From positions 1,671,001 through 1,735,000 of the forward strand of contig WPIO01000063.1 of NCBI GenBank assembly GCA_009760855.2: a DNA stretch of 64,000 nt. The letters are read 5' to 3'. Positions 11,040 through 22,312 of the stretch are shown piece by piece. This stretch comes from Cristatella mucedo. Lineage: Eukaryota; Bryozoa; Phylactolaemata; Cristatellidae. The translations under genes were made by a program, and so were the position numbers. The stretch's first letter is position 1, and every line of letters starts with the position of its first letter. The notes beneath the pieces were generated by a model that searched no databases, had not been told where the DNA came from, and saw nothing but the letters and a program-made list of their open reading frames with translations.

Positions 11040-12087
11040 AACGACGTTTCCATGGGGTTCGATACGGAGTTGAGATTACTAACAATTCTATTGACCGTAT
11101 ATGGAAAATTATCCTCGCATCTGCCTCTTCAGAAAACGTCAGCAGTACCACACCCATGTGAGAGTATGTAATCCAAGAGCTAGTGGGAGTTATATGGCCT
11201 ACCGTACGCTATGGATTGATCACAACACCATAGTTGCGTTTTTTTCGTAATTACCTAGCAAGCTGTTCCGGTACCAGGCAGAGAATGAATTGTTGCACTT
11301 AAGCTTCGACTTCTCCTGTGTCAGCGCATCTCATCAGATGTCCATCGAGGACGACGTGACGGGGCTACTATCAAACTACTCCTAACTGTTAGAAAGATCT
11401 CTGGGAAAGTTTGCAGGTTCAAGAACAACCTTGCGTCGTAAGACTGGAGCTTTGCCAGTGCATCAAAGCACTAGACTGTCCCATTTGCTAAAAAGAAAAG
11501 TGAAAGAAAGAACTTGTGAAGTTGTAATGTTATAGTGTCGTCACTAAAATTTAGCAGAGCAAATGAGCCACTCCGGCTTACCAGTCATTAAACCTAACGG
11601 AAGTATTTTTTTGTGTGGCACTTATAAGGTCACGTTCAATCCTTTGTTTATTGTGGACAATTACCCAATGTCCGTTGACGTTCTTAAAAAAAATGAACGG
11701 TGGGGTATTATTCACTTAACTTGACCCTTCTAGAGCCTACACCTAAGTACCACTAGACGATGCGTCTCGGCATTGCCTTACTATTATTGCACACATGGGA
11801 TTGTGCCTACAGCCATCTTCCATTCTTTGTTTCCTCTGAACCAGAAAACGACCAGAAAGCTATAGAGCAGCTGCTTTCGGAATCGTGTGCTGTAATGTTT
11901 TATCAAGATGACATCTTTATGAGTACAGACTGATCTCTCATTTTAAAAATCTCGAAGATGTATTACAGGAATTAAATACTGCTGGCTTAAACATAGATCG
12001 TGATAAGTGTGCATTTTTGCAACTCTCAATTGTTTGCCTGGGACAGAATGTAGACAAGCTTAACATACACCGAATTAACGACAGAGT
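11040..12087 (+). pseudogene. Gypsy RT, N-terminal part
   Basis: From 11570 the sequence reads GLPVIKPNGS, then GTYKVT and NYPM, matching the RT motif of a conserved IKPNGSIRICGDYKVT block followed by a conserved NYP motif. From about 11765 it reads an equivalent of the LPFGVSS motif (LPFFVSSEPEN) and then YQDDIFMST at about 11900, the catalytic YxDD box. Stop codons and shifts are frequent. The nested LTR element begins at 12088, right after this part. Confidence 0.75.
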
Positions 12088-12185
12088 TGTAGTCTGAATT
12101 ATCGTTGCGAATGGCACAGAACGCAAGGCGACGTGCAAAACCAATTTCAATGCCAACTCCTTCCGCCGGGGCGGTAACTGTCCCC

Positions 12186-12878
12186 TTAATTGAGGCTAAG
12201 TAGCGGATGCTCGGGGGGGAGGCGGGCGATCGCACGGCCTGTGGAAACAAGCCGGCTGCTTTTGACAGCTGGGTTCATGCTTCGTGACGCCACATAGTTT
12301 TCAGCCGCTGGCGCCTCGTCGGGCTGCACAGCCTCGAAGCTCAACGGTGCATTCCACACTACCACCACTTCACAAGCCACCACCGCGTCTTCGGGCGCCG
12401 CCGCCGCAGCGTTTTTGACCTGCACTGCATATCCGATCTGAGCCTGGTCTCCGACCTGTGTGGCGTCACAGCCCATTTGAGTCGCCGATGAGCCTCCGAC
12501 CTGATCCGCATCTCCGACTTGCTCCGAGTCATGACCCACCGGTTCGTCGCATGCCGGCGTCACCTCCATGGCTTTCGCTACCTCACAGGCCATTGCCTCA
12601 TTGCACACCACGTACGCCTGGCAAACCGTCACAGCCTGGATCGCTGTCACCGAGTTCCACACGGTGGCATCCTGGTAAACCGTTGTCGCCCGGCACACCG
12701 TTGGCGATTGCTGATATTGGTTCTGGTTCCTTTTGTCGCCGCCCTCTCTCCGACAAGCAATATCTAACTCAGCGCTCAGCAGTCGCGCTTTACCTACAGG
12801 GCTAGCCAGCTCTGTTACCAGAGCCTCGAGAAGCAGACGGTGGTCATCCTCGATTGCCTTCGGCATGTTAGAATACAC
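12186..12878 (-). CDS. Hypothetical repetitive ORF inside nested LTR element
   Basis: A 230-codon open frame lies entirely within the nested element. The middle of the protein is rich in Ala, Val, Gln, Asp and Cys and shows degenerate repeats of the type QVGDADQVG and ATQVGDQAQIG at about residues 125-160. The N-terminal 60 residues are more ordinary (KAIEDDHRLLLEAL). I recognise no domain. It could be a gag-like remnant of the nested element, or an accident of GC-rich sequence. Long open frames are rare in this window, so it is worth listing, but I am not sure it is expressed. Confidence 0.35.
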   Translation of the reverse strand: MYSNMPKAIEDDHRLLLEALVTELASPVGKARLLSAELDIACRREGGDKRNQNQYQQSPTVCRATTVYQDATVWNSVTAIQAVTVCQAYVVCNEAMACEVAKAMEVTPACDEPVGHDSEQVGDADQVGGSSATQMGCDATQVGDQAQIGYAVQVKNAAAAAPEDAVVACEVVVVWNAPLSFEAVQPDEAPAAENYVASRSMNPAVKSSRLVSTGRAIARLPPEHPLLSLN

Positions 12879-13052
12879 ATAGAAGGCGCTTCTTTCCAGG
12901 AAGAGAGGCTGATATTTGTGCCAGATTGTCGGATTGACACCGCACAGCTCGAGCGGCCGCTCCGAGTCAAGCAGTCAAGTTTCAAAGTCATCGCCGACTT
13001 GAAAGTGCTCAAGCAACGTTGCTGTAGGTCATCGCCGCCTCCGGAAATAGCT

Positions 13053-13298
13053 TGTAGTCTGAATTATCGTCGCGAATGGCACAGAACGCTAGCCGACGTT
13101 CAACACCACCAGTTTATTCTCCCTTCACACGGAGCAGGGCGAAGCACAACTCTCCTTGCCCCTCTCACCTACCGGAGTCCCCCTGAGTCCCTTTTCAAAA
13201 AAATCACTAATAGCATCTCCTGGGTGCTTGCCACATCGAGAGTCACAGCCCACTCGTACAGAGATCAGGGGCAGTGTCATCAATTAAATAAAACCACA
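13053..13298. repeat. Full LTR of the nested element
   Basis: A 246-bp LTR starting tgtagtctgaattatcg and ending aaataaaaccaca. It closely matches the solo LTR at 51553-51796 (244 bp), including the cggagtcccc segment and the cccactcgtacag segment near the end. Confidence 0.8.
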
Positions 13299-13303
13299 AA
13301 AGT

Positions 13304-14040
13304 TGAAGCGATTAAACAAGTACCTACACCACGAGACCTTAGAGAATTAGATCTTGGATAAGATCTTTACTGAGTTTAGTTCAGTACTCCTACAAGTTCT
13401 TGCCAGGTCTGGCAGTCGTCTTGCACCCCGTGCACAAACTACTGAAGAAGCACCAAGACTGGGTATGAACGAACAATTTCGGTGAGGTTTGCGCTAAGAT
13501 AAAAGCAATGCTGTCGACAGAGCTAGAAATGACACCGTATTATGTGAGCATGCAGTTAGTACAACAGCTCGATGCATCGGCTTGGGGTGGTGCTATCACC
13601 AAATTTCCAAGCGGTGTTGTGCATCTGATAGCTTTTGCTTCACGAAGCAGCAATGAGGGAAATTACTCTCAGATAGAGAGGCACTATCACGGATCTTCGT
13701 TGTGTTCGCCCCCACGTTTATCTTTAAAGAAGAACGTTTATCCTGAAAACTGACCTCGAGCCAATCGTGAAAAACTTGGAGCCTAAGAAAGGCATTCCAC
13801 CCACTGCAGTGATGGTAATGTAACGGTGGGCGACCGTGTAGTCGGTAAACTCTCGTGGCATTGAGTATAAAATACCTGAGGATCATGCAAATGCAGATGC
13901 GTTGTCTAGACTATCTCAACCTTGCACAGTCAAAAATTGTGAGCCAATGAGACTTTTGCATATGACGGTTTTTTGCATCCCTAACTGGAACATTTCAAGA
14001 AGTTCGAAAGCAGCTGCAGCTTGAGCCAACCCTAATGAAG
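13304..14040 (+). pseudogene. Gypsy RT C-terminus and RNase H
   Basis: The reading resumes with AIKQVPTPRDLREL and a decayed version of the FLG-Y-KFLPG block. From 13508 an 81-codon open frame contains VQQLDASAWGGAI, an RNase H first catalytic Asp context, then HLIAFASRSSNEGNYSQIERHYH, the second RNase H landmark. The KTDLEPIVKNLEPKKG block and a NADALSRLS block at about 13890 complete the RNase H domain. The same frame is open at 22895-23218 and 52006-52251. Confidence 0.8.
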
Positions 14041-14179
14041 GCCTGTAGTATGCCTATAAATGGATGGCCAGAACTACGCCGAGGAGCCCCAAATCTTGAG
14101 TCATAAAGAATTCCGCTCCGACCTCTAGATACTACACGGGTGCTAGGATAGAGGTACTAATAATACCTAGGCTAATAAT

Positions 14180-14450
14180 ACCAACTAACCTTAGAGAAAA
14201 GTAGCTCACAGACCTTCACAAAACTCCCCTCGGTATCGTACGAATGATAGCCACTGCCAGAAATAATGTGTGGTGGCCGAACGTCGACGCTCTCATCGAG
14301 GCACAGTGTGGAGCATGCCATCACTGCAACGTTTTTCGCAGTGCAGCGGCCACCAATCCATACCCGTTGATAGCCCCTGGGTTTCCTTAGGAACGTGTAC
14401 ATATCGACTATACTGGGTCTATGGTCTCGGCTAGGTATTTAAAAGTAGAG
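14180..14450 (+). pseudogene. Gypsy integrase N-terminal part
   Basis: The zinc-binding N-terminal domain reads LHKTPLGIVRM, then NNVWWPNVDALIEAQC and GACHHC. The two Cys are present, but the second His of the HHCC finger is replaced by Pro in every copy here. At about 14397 the IDYTGS motif supplies the first catalytic Asp of the integrase core. The match to gypsy ends shortly after at about 14450, so the rest of the core is missing. Confidence 0.75.
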
Positions 14451-15000
14451 TGTTGTTTTATCTTCGGTCCCTTCTTCGGCTTCATTTTGACGCCGTCACC
14501 GCTTGTTGCAGGACTCGTTTCTCTGAAAGCGAGGAAGGAGGGTAGGCTGTTCGTCGGCGATTGACGGGACAGAGCGAGGCAGTGCCAGAAAGATTCGGTG
14601 GACGCCACCGAATACTTTTCCGCAGCACATGCTCGCATTTTGTGTTAGCAAAGAGAAAGCAGCGACAGCACCGTAGCGGCTGAGAGCATATTGGCCACAG
14701 GAAGCGTCCGACAGAGCAACGTCTCGGCCGCGGAGCGAAGCGAAGAGAGGATCTCGGTGATATAGAGCATCCGCACAAGCTTCTCAGCACAGAGCACAGA
14801 GCACCACTGCGAGATAGCGGTCTTCGGTGAGGCTATACTATCCTGCGACGAGGCGCAGGCGGCCAGCGAGACCGAAGGGCAGCAGCTAGCTAATTTAGCA
14901 AAATCCATCAGAAAAATGGCTTGAAACTCGAGCTAAGAGTCGTCGACTAATTGGAGATATATTAAATCTAATTTAACACGAACTCGAAGCATAGGCAAAG
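14451..15000. repeat. Block T, shortened copy
   Basis: It continues the gypsy fragment, and is matched by 23890-25440 and 52930-54440. Compared with those, about 1 kb is deleted here at the gtgttag-caaagagaaag junction near 14650. GC-rich frames on the minus strand are open but have no recognisable domain. Confidence 0.6.
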
Positions 15001-16200
15001 ACTTTCAAAGAAGCTGCTCATTTTCCTAATATATTTCACAGCCAGAAGTGCTATACGACTTGTTCTTTTGGGCTTTTCGTTCTTTAAGCTCCGAAGCTTA
15101 CATCATGCAAAAGGTCTAAAAATCAAGCAGCTCTGGCAATAGATTTAGCAGGTAATGTTGTATTCCCACAGGGAAAGGGGGTCATTCTCGAAACCAATTT
15201 AGACTGAAATCCTTATCTCATTCTTGAATTCGATTTTAGACTGAAATCATTATCTTCTAAATGTCGCAAAACTAACCCAACCCCAGATATTCATGCCTTT
15301 TCAAGCATTTTTAACAAGGGGCATGGGTGTTATGATAACAAAAATAATAAAAATCATAAATATGCACAGAGCCCTCAGAGAACTGAATCTTTATCTGGGC
15401 ACTGTACAGATGCTGTATAGAACGCATGACCAGATGATCAGGGGTAACATTAGCAATGTCATCAAGCACAACATTGTTAGATGCGAAATGCACAGAGTTG
15501 ATTGATGAAAGCACGAGACTGTCAGGCCAGCGCTCGAAAAACGTATTGTAATAGCAAACAATTACTTGACAGCTGATACTCTACAACTGCTTCGATATGA
15601 ACCGTTCGAGAAGCATGCACGACAATCGAGCTTAAGATAGAATGCTAATTGATCTGCAGAAAATACCAAACGCAGGCTTAAAACATACAGGCCTCAGCAA
15701 AGCAGCTGTCAGCCCTGGTTTTAATGAATATTCTGACCGCTAAGATATCGCGATGATGAAGTGGTCAGGAAAGTAGACTCACTCTTAAGTCAGTAGCTCC
15801 GACCAGGCAACGGACAGAGTGCCAGCTTAAAGACAACTCAACAAGTGCATACACTCCTGGCTCAAAAAAGCAGCTAGCAGTCGGTTCCATCGGTTGACAG
15901 TCAAGCCTACAGGTGAACTATAATAGGTCATCGACTCTGGAGTAGACTCTGCAGGTCTTCAAAGCTTTTTTCTCCAAACAAAAAACTGCTATTACAGCTA
16001 TTGGTGACATAAGAAGACGTGATCACGATTGCTTTGGCCTCTTATCTTCCTTAAGGTTGAAGTCATCCAAAAACTTCTCTTGCCAAACAGAGGCAATTGC
16101 ATATAAATCTGCGAACAAAGTTACGAAAATAGAGCTAGACAAAACTCCGCTCCACTTAAAAGTTAGGAGAATAGCAGCAATCACAGCAATCGAGTGGCAA
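15001..16200. repeat. Block S, copy 1, with L2-type 3' tail
   Basis: This block recurs at 25441-26410, 28426-29390, 47246-48210 and 54441-55670. It includes a reverse-strand L2-like 3' end at about 15365-15500 (the cctcagagaactgaatcttt stretch followed by the gggcactgtacagatg stretch). The remainder, including the ctattggtgacataagaagac segment near 15998, is anonymous and holds no supportable gene. Confidence 0.7.
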
Positions 16201-18865
16201 TCTGTGGAAACCCCCAAAGCAAATACTTGGAGGCTAAAACTATTTGCTGGCTGACTGAGAAACTACGTCTATATATCGTCAAAAATGGATAATAAAAATC
16301 TGCTTCTATAAATTGTTGAGGCGACGATAGTTCTGAAAACATTAATCATCTAATAAGTTTAATTCATTGCGTTCCAAGACCGCTGGAAGTCACTTTCCTA
16401 AAACTCAGGCGAATAGATTTTCTCAAAACCTGTCACTCATCATCAGGACCGTGGCTAACTGTAAGAAAAATAGGTATAAAAAGATATCCCACGAATTCTA
16501 CGTTGGCCCATAGTGATACCGGAACTGACCAAAAATTGTCTAACACTCGTATGCTATCCATCCTATTTTGTCGACAATAACAACACTACTGGTTTCTGAA
16601 AAAAACAAGGGTTCTTGACCGGTGGCGGTACTGAATACCAATTTTTGATAGAAACCTCCCACCGTATTATCAACTGGCGCTTAAGTAATGTCGTGACACG
16701 TGATTTCCGTCAAAGTAAAGTGCATTCCCGAAAAAATGCAATATTAGCTCCTACGAGCAAGCGAGAGAGTTTTACTTGGTGTCGTAAAAATTGACATGAT
16801 ATATATGTACTTAGTGTATGGTTCTGCGTTCCTGTTTGGCTTGGTTCTTTCTGAGAGTCCTGTCAATGATAGCCCAGTTATAGAGCGGCTCGGAGTTTTC
16901 ATTTCGTAATAGCCCAGGAAGCAGCGAATCGCTGCTAGCACATTTCCCAGTCACATTTTCCGTCCTGCTCGACTCGAGGGCGTATCGATGGCAATCTATG
17001 TATAAGACAATCTTTTGAACGGTTGATTAGATCCGTGCATTGAAGTCGGTTACCGTGAGAGTAGACAGAGCCACCTCCAATGGATGGCCTAAAGATTGAC
17101 CTCTGCAGGTTCATTGAAGTAAGGAAATGAACATGCCTAGTGAGTGGGTCGCCATGCATCGATATACAAAGTCCCAGGTCTTTGGCGATTACCTCTTTAA
17201 AGTGCTCAGGATTAGGTCCAATTTTGGTCTAAGGCTGACCTGGCTAGCCTTGGTCAGTGGAGCTGCTGAAAGTTTAAAAATACGTTTGACTCGGTAGCAC
17301 ACTGACACAGAAAGATTGGAACAAACCACTGAATTTAGAATCCCGTTTTCCACAATATAAGTTCTTTGATAACACGACTGGCATATGGTGCCTCAATTAA
17401 AAATGTTTAAATTAGTAAGCTGACTGTTCGTAAGAAAAGAAAATAACTGCCCCACTTTTCTCATTCGTTTGTAAGATAGTTTTACTGCAGCAAAACGTAC
17501 AGCATTGAATCCAGAGTTTCTAAAAACTTGCCAGAACTGTGCTGCAAAAATACAGGTCTTAAGGTATTTTCATTGACACTAGTTTCACTAGCAACTGTTA
17601 GGGTGAATTAACAATCGTTTAAGCTATTTGAACACGTAATTAATGCAGTGTGAGGATAGAGGTTACTTTTTAATAGAAAAAAGCAGCCTTATTGGTATGG
17701 AGGTTCAAATGGTTTAACGGCTCACACCTCAATTCACTTTCACAGACAAAGAATCGCCCGGAGATGGGCTCGTATACGTGACATGGGTCATGATGAGACA
17801 CGAGGCATTTACCAATCGTTATAACTGATACTGGTAGTCGATCCGACCGAAGTCTTGAATAAAGGAATAGTTAAGGTAAGACTTTAGTGAAAGAAAAAAC
17901 TATCTTTTAAAGGTCATTTGACTATCAACGTTGCATTGGACGACGTGATACCTTTAAATGCTGGTTAAATAAAAAATGACTTTAATAGAGATATACTGCA
18001 GATAAATACAAAGCCCTCAATAAAGCCAAGTAATTTCTAATTAAATTGTTGAATAATTATAGGAAAACAGTTTGCAGTTACGAGATACTGCATTCATAGG
18101 TGTGAATCGGCAGCAACACGGAAGCTGCAAGGTGTAATTGTTCGAGCCTAAATGAATATATTAAAGCTTAGCTGCAGCTTTATAGTTACATTTAAATGCA
18201 GATGTGGTTGTTGCAAGAAAATAATCTTCTTGAACTTAACTTTCATTTAAGTGTTTACCGGCACAAGAGATGATCTCACGGCAATACGGCAGTTAGGCAG
18301 AATAGCTTGAGCTGCAAGCATCAATGCTGGCTTGAAGTGGCACTGCCCTTTACGGTGAAATAACAGGATGACTAAAATACATTAACGGCTGAAGCGATCC
18401 TTAGCTGCCTAGCTGTTGGATATACTGTAAGCTCTATGTAAGTTGGCTTTAACAAATTGAATTAGATTCTCTTGTGGTGTCAGTGAAGGCAGACAGAAAG
18501 AAAAGTAGTACCTAGTTAGTTACAGAAATAAGCCCAACTGACTGCGGAGTGTTTGACTAAGAAGAGGAAGACATGAGCATGCTGAGACTCAAGGTAAAGT
18601 TAAACGATCTCTTCAAATGCTGCGTCTTATCAAATCGCGTTTAGCAGCTACATGTGTGCAGGTTCAAAGCGTCGCCTTTGTGAACGAACTGGCCGCTGTT
18701 TGCAAAATTTAGTAAAAACACGGCGATAATAGAGTGAGATTCTGGTTAATGTGGCCCACAAAAGAATTTTAGCCTTTTCAGTTCGTATTGCTTGCCACCC
18801 ATACAGCTGCAATATTCGGTCCTGGCGATTGTGGAAAATGTATAGCAAATTAGCAAAGTTAGGAA
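16200..18865. repeat. Anonymous block P, copy 1
   Basis: A ~2.65-kb block repeated at 29391-32050 with a constant offset of 13194 in its first part, and in whole or part at 27235-27830, 32400-33797, 37440-40060, 46055-46650 and 48210-48754. It begins with the same sequence that lies downstream of peptide gene 3, so its ancestral place is probably 3' of that gene. Small minus-strand frames at 16744-16941 and 16935-17159 recur in copies but have no known domain. Confidence 0.75.
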
Positions 18866-19540
18866 ATCGTTGATTACCTCGCGACAGTCGTGTAATTTGA
18901 AGCCTTACAAAGCGTGACTAAATAAGCCCGTTGGCTTTATTTTCATAGATGTTAGTGATTGTTAGTGTTAAGAACTGATAGGCAGGTTCACTCGAAACGC
19001 ACGTGACCACGTTTATTATTAGCTAGGATCGTATAATCAAATGATGGATGGTCACATTTAGACTAAGTACGAAACGTATACTTATGCTTAATTTTCAATT
19101 CCTTAGGCATGAGCAACAGTACCTCGTCTCTCGTGCTATTGGAAATCCGCAGCTTCAATTCGTTGAAATCTGAACGATATTTACAACTGCAAATAGATCG
19201 TCAAGGATCGCTATGTTGGTGACTATAGTAGTTCTTACTAAATGACTGAAATGCTGGTAGTTATTTTAGTACATGATGGCAGTGCAAAGCAGCAAGATCA
19301 AAGCTTAAACACGTGGCTGAACTAAGGGTACTTTTTAAATATCTTTGTCTAAAGAAGGCAGTGTGACCCTGCGGTGCGTTCAAAGGATAAAAGTTCAACG
19401 AAACTATTGGCAGAGCATGAAGGAAAGCTGAGCGACATGTTTAGCTTACCAGTTCATTTCCATAGAGAAATTTAATAGCAAAAATAATATATTAAATGGT
19501 TTTCTTCAGTTACACTGTTGCTAATCGATTGTCATTGAAG
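18866..19540. repeat. Block R, copy 2
   Basis: This is the same block as 5846-6540 and follows P as it does at 40061. It ends where the L2 RT begins. No gene is seen. Confidence 0.7.
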
Positions 19541-20930
19541 TGCTTGTTTTGCTTGATCTTTCGGCAGCTTTTGATACCATCGATCACATAGTTCTTCTGA
19601 AGCGCCTCTCATCTCGCCTGGGCATCGCTGGAACTGCTCTGCAGTGGTTCAGATCCTATCTCAGTGGGCGATTCCAGAGTATTGACGTAAATGGACAAAG
19701 ATCGTCAGAAGTACCTCTGAAATATGGAGTACCTCAGGGCTCCGTGCTAGATCCGGTCCTTTTCAGGGCATATATTCTCCCTGTTGCTGATGTGATTCCC
19801 AAGCACAATCTAGACTTTCACTTCTATGCGGATGACACTCAGTTGTACCTTTGCTTTGATTCCTCCCAGCCTTCGATCACCTCAAATTCTCTAAACTCAC
19901 TTGCTGTATGCATTGATGACATCCGCACACGGATGGCAGCAAATTTTCTAAAACTAAACGATGGCAAAACTAACGTACTGGTTATGGGCCAACCCACTGT
20001 GATCCAGAGATTAGAAAGGCTGACTCTCAAAATTGGCTCTGCCAGCATATCTCCTGTCGAATCAGCTTAAATCTAGGTGTCATATTCCAAAGCGACCTCT
20101 CGTTAGACTACCATATCAGTCCCACAGTCAAATCTGCCTATTTTCAGGTTCATAACATCGCTAACATTCGGGCCTGTTTAGATAAGGATACCACGTCTAA
20201 CTTGGTCCATGCATTCGTGACATCTCGTCTCGACTTCTGCAACTCCCTGCTTACTGGCCTGCCAGCATGTGCGATCAGGCGAATGCAGCTGGTGCAAAAC
20301 TCTGCAGCTAGGCTTGTCTGTCGTGAGCGTCGCAGTTGCCACGTTACTCCACTTCTCGCCGACCTGCACTGGCTACCAGTCAAGCAACGGATTGACTTCA
20401 AGGTTTTGTCGATCACTTTTAGGTCCCTTCATTCTATGGCTCCAGCCTATCTCTCCGACACACTCCCCCATCAGGCTAAGCATCGTACCACCCACATTTC
20501 GGAATCCAACAGTCTTGAAGTACCTCGTACAAACCTTAAATCCTTAGGAGACCGTGCATTGCGTTCGTATGCTCCCACAGCCTGGAACTTCCTCCCGACC
20601 TGCGTCAGAACATCCCCCTGACCTGACCACATTTAAAAGGAACTTAAAAACACACCCATTTATGACAGCATTTAGTGGGTCCCTGTGATTCGTCCATCAC
20701 GCGCTTATGCGTGCTGACACTGTGCATGCTGCCACTAACCACATTTGCATACTGACCCTGCGCATGTCACCCTTAACCATGTTATTCATTTTGTTTGTTT
20801 TTCAAGCATGATTTTACTTACTATTCAATTGGTATATCACTTTGCAGCAAATGTAAAGCGCCTAGAAAAAGATTAAGTTCTCTGAGGGCGCTTTATCAAG
20901 TGCAATATTTTTATTATTGATATTATTATC
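19541..20930 (+). mobile_element. L2 element with readable RT (copy 3)
   Basis: The 176-codon frame from 19540 contains VLLDLSAAFDTIDH (RT block A), [19 protein letters not shown] and the catalytic [12 protein letters not shown] box, then LKLNDGKTNVLVMG. A one-base deletion near 20068 ends the frame. The next open frame at 20202-20621 gives TSRLDFCNSLLTGLPACAIRR, LLADLHWLPVKQRIDFKVL and APAYLSDTLPHQAKHRT, and is ended by a C-run shift at about 20612. The 3' end has the aaagcgcctagaaa stem and ggcgctttatcaagtg, followed by an AT-rich ATT-type tail. 5'-truncated and not functional. Confidence 0.9.
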
Positions 20931-21310
20931 AATCTGAGCTACGATGCACAAGAATGGACAGTGGCGATGTTTCGCAAAGAGTCAACCACGGTCGAGTATG
21001 TAGCTTACAAATGATTGGCTCTAGCAGCGTGCTACGTTTCTGGTAGATCAGAGAAGGAACACCACCGAGCGGCCACTTCTGGCTGTATACAGTATGATTA
21101 AGACCTACAATTACACGGTCTAACCCACGTCGTTCTTGTGCTGTACCTGTATGGATGGACTAGCTGGAAACCTAGGGATTAGCTACAAATCGATCGCATC
21201 TCATCCTATAATTAGCACTCATAGCGGCCTTGGCCGGCAGTACATCGTGATCGCTAAGGCAAACGTCTTTCAAGGCTAAAGCGTAGCTTTAATAATACTA
21301 TACGATGGCA
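20931..21310 (-). repeat. Inverted copy of 42915-43290
   Basis: Reads as the reverse complement of 42915-43290, the unique stretch leading into block Q. It includes the cagaaggaacacc and gcttacaaatgattggct landmarks. It lies directly after the L2 tail at 20930. Confidence 0.75.
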
Positions 21311-21690
21311 CGAGCAATAGTACCTTGTCTCTCGTGCTATTGGAAATCCGCAGCTTCAATTCTTAGAAATCTGACCGATATTTACAACTGTAAATAGATC
21401 GTCAAAGATCGCTGTGTTTGTGACTATAGTAATTCTTACTAAATGACTGAAATGCTGGTACTTTATTTAGTAGTGTGATGGCAGTACAAAGCAGCAAGAT
21501 CAAAGCTCAAGCACGTGGCTGAACTAAGGGTACTTTTTGAATATCTTTGTCTAAAGGAGGCAGTGTGACCCTGCGATACGTTCAAAGCATGGAAATTCGA
21601 CGCAACTATTGGCAGAGCATGAAGGAAAGCTGAGCGACAGGTTTAGCTTACCAGTTCATTGCCATAGAGAACTTGATTAGTAAAACATAT
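21311..21690. repeat. Block R fragment
   Basis: Matches the later half of block R from its gtaccttgtctctcgtgctattgg region to the attggcagagcatgaagg region. No gene is seen. Confidence 0.65.
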
Positions 21691-21691
21691 A

Positions 21692-22312
21692 ATGCCAAGC
21701 GGTCACCCATAACGAGAAAGGATCGAGTTCTTGCTCACAGAATCGAAATGAGATCGGATAAATCTGAGATCAAGGAGGATTTGGTACCTGGTGGGCGATA
21801 GACTACTGCCACTATCGGTAGCTTTGTTTTCGGGTGAGACCAAAATAATTGATTCAATAGACTGCTTCGAGGGTACCACAAATGGCTTGAAGTTGAATTT
21901 CGAGCGAACGACAACAGCAACTCCACCTCCAGTTTTGATTGATCTAGGGGTGTGAAAGAACGAGAAACCAGATGGAGTTGCGTCTTTACATGTCGGGCAG
22001 TTTATCGATTTCAGCCAAGTTTCAGTTAGGGCGAGCAGGTCGATACCATTTTCAGAAATAAGGTCGCTTATTACTAGAGGTTTATTGCACATTGAGCGAG
22101 GATTCCAAATGCACGCTTGAAGTCTGGCCGATGGGGTAACAACAGGCTTGATGACCACTAAGTTTGAGGAATTTATAGTGACGCAAGTGGGGGAGCGTGC
22201 TGAGCGTTTCGAGACAATGCTAGGAATACCAAACGAGCGGGTACTCAGCTCGCAGTTCCCGCCCAACGAGCAGCGTCTGAGCTGGTGGTTCCGGCCACCG
22301 AGGCGGCTACGT
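21692..22312 (-). mobile_element. L2 5' part with endonuclease domain
   Basis: A 187-codon minus-strand frame from 22266 reads IWNPRSMCNKPLVISDLI, then GIDLLALTETWLK with the catalytic Glu, then GFSFFHTPRS, GGGVAVVV and SIESIILVSP. This is the N-terminal half of an APE-type endonuclease. A one-base shift then moves the reading to the VAVVYRPPG block in another frame (about 21800). The element is cut at its 3' side near 21692. It supplies the best-preserved endonuclease start in the window. Confidence 0.8.

Larger units (their letters stand above)
12088..13298. mobile_element. Nested LTR element with 5-bp target duplication
   Basis: It begins TG and ends CA. A short left LTR remnant at 12088-12160 matches the start of the full right LTR at 13053-13298. 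The left flank is agagt (12083-12087) and the right flank is aaagt (13299-13303). The gypsy copy at 22313 has the uninterrupted sequence acaaagttaaagcg at the same place, which proves insertion. The interior (12161-13052) encodes no recognisable RT, so this is a non-autonomous or gutted element. Its strand is undetermined. Confidence 0.8.
10231..14450 (+). mobile_element. Ty3/gypsy LTR retrotransposon remnant (G1)
   Basis: Gag, RT, RNase H and the start of integrase follow in canonical Ty3/gypsy order, with many stops. A separate LTR element is nested at 12088-13298. No flanking LTRs of the gypsy element itself are recognisable: the left side abuts an L2 tail, and the right side changes into block T soon after the first catalytic Asp of integrase. 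The same gypsy family is present at 1-536, 22313-23890, 44890-45598 and 50560-52930. Confidence 0.85.
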
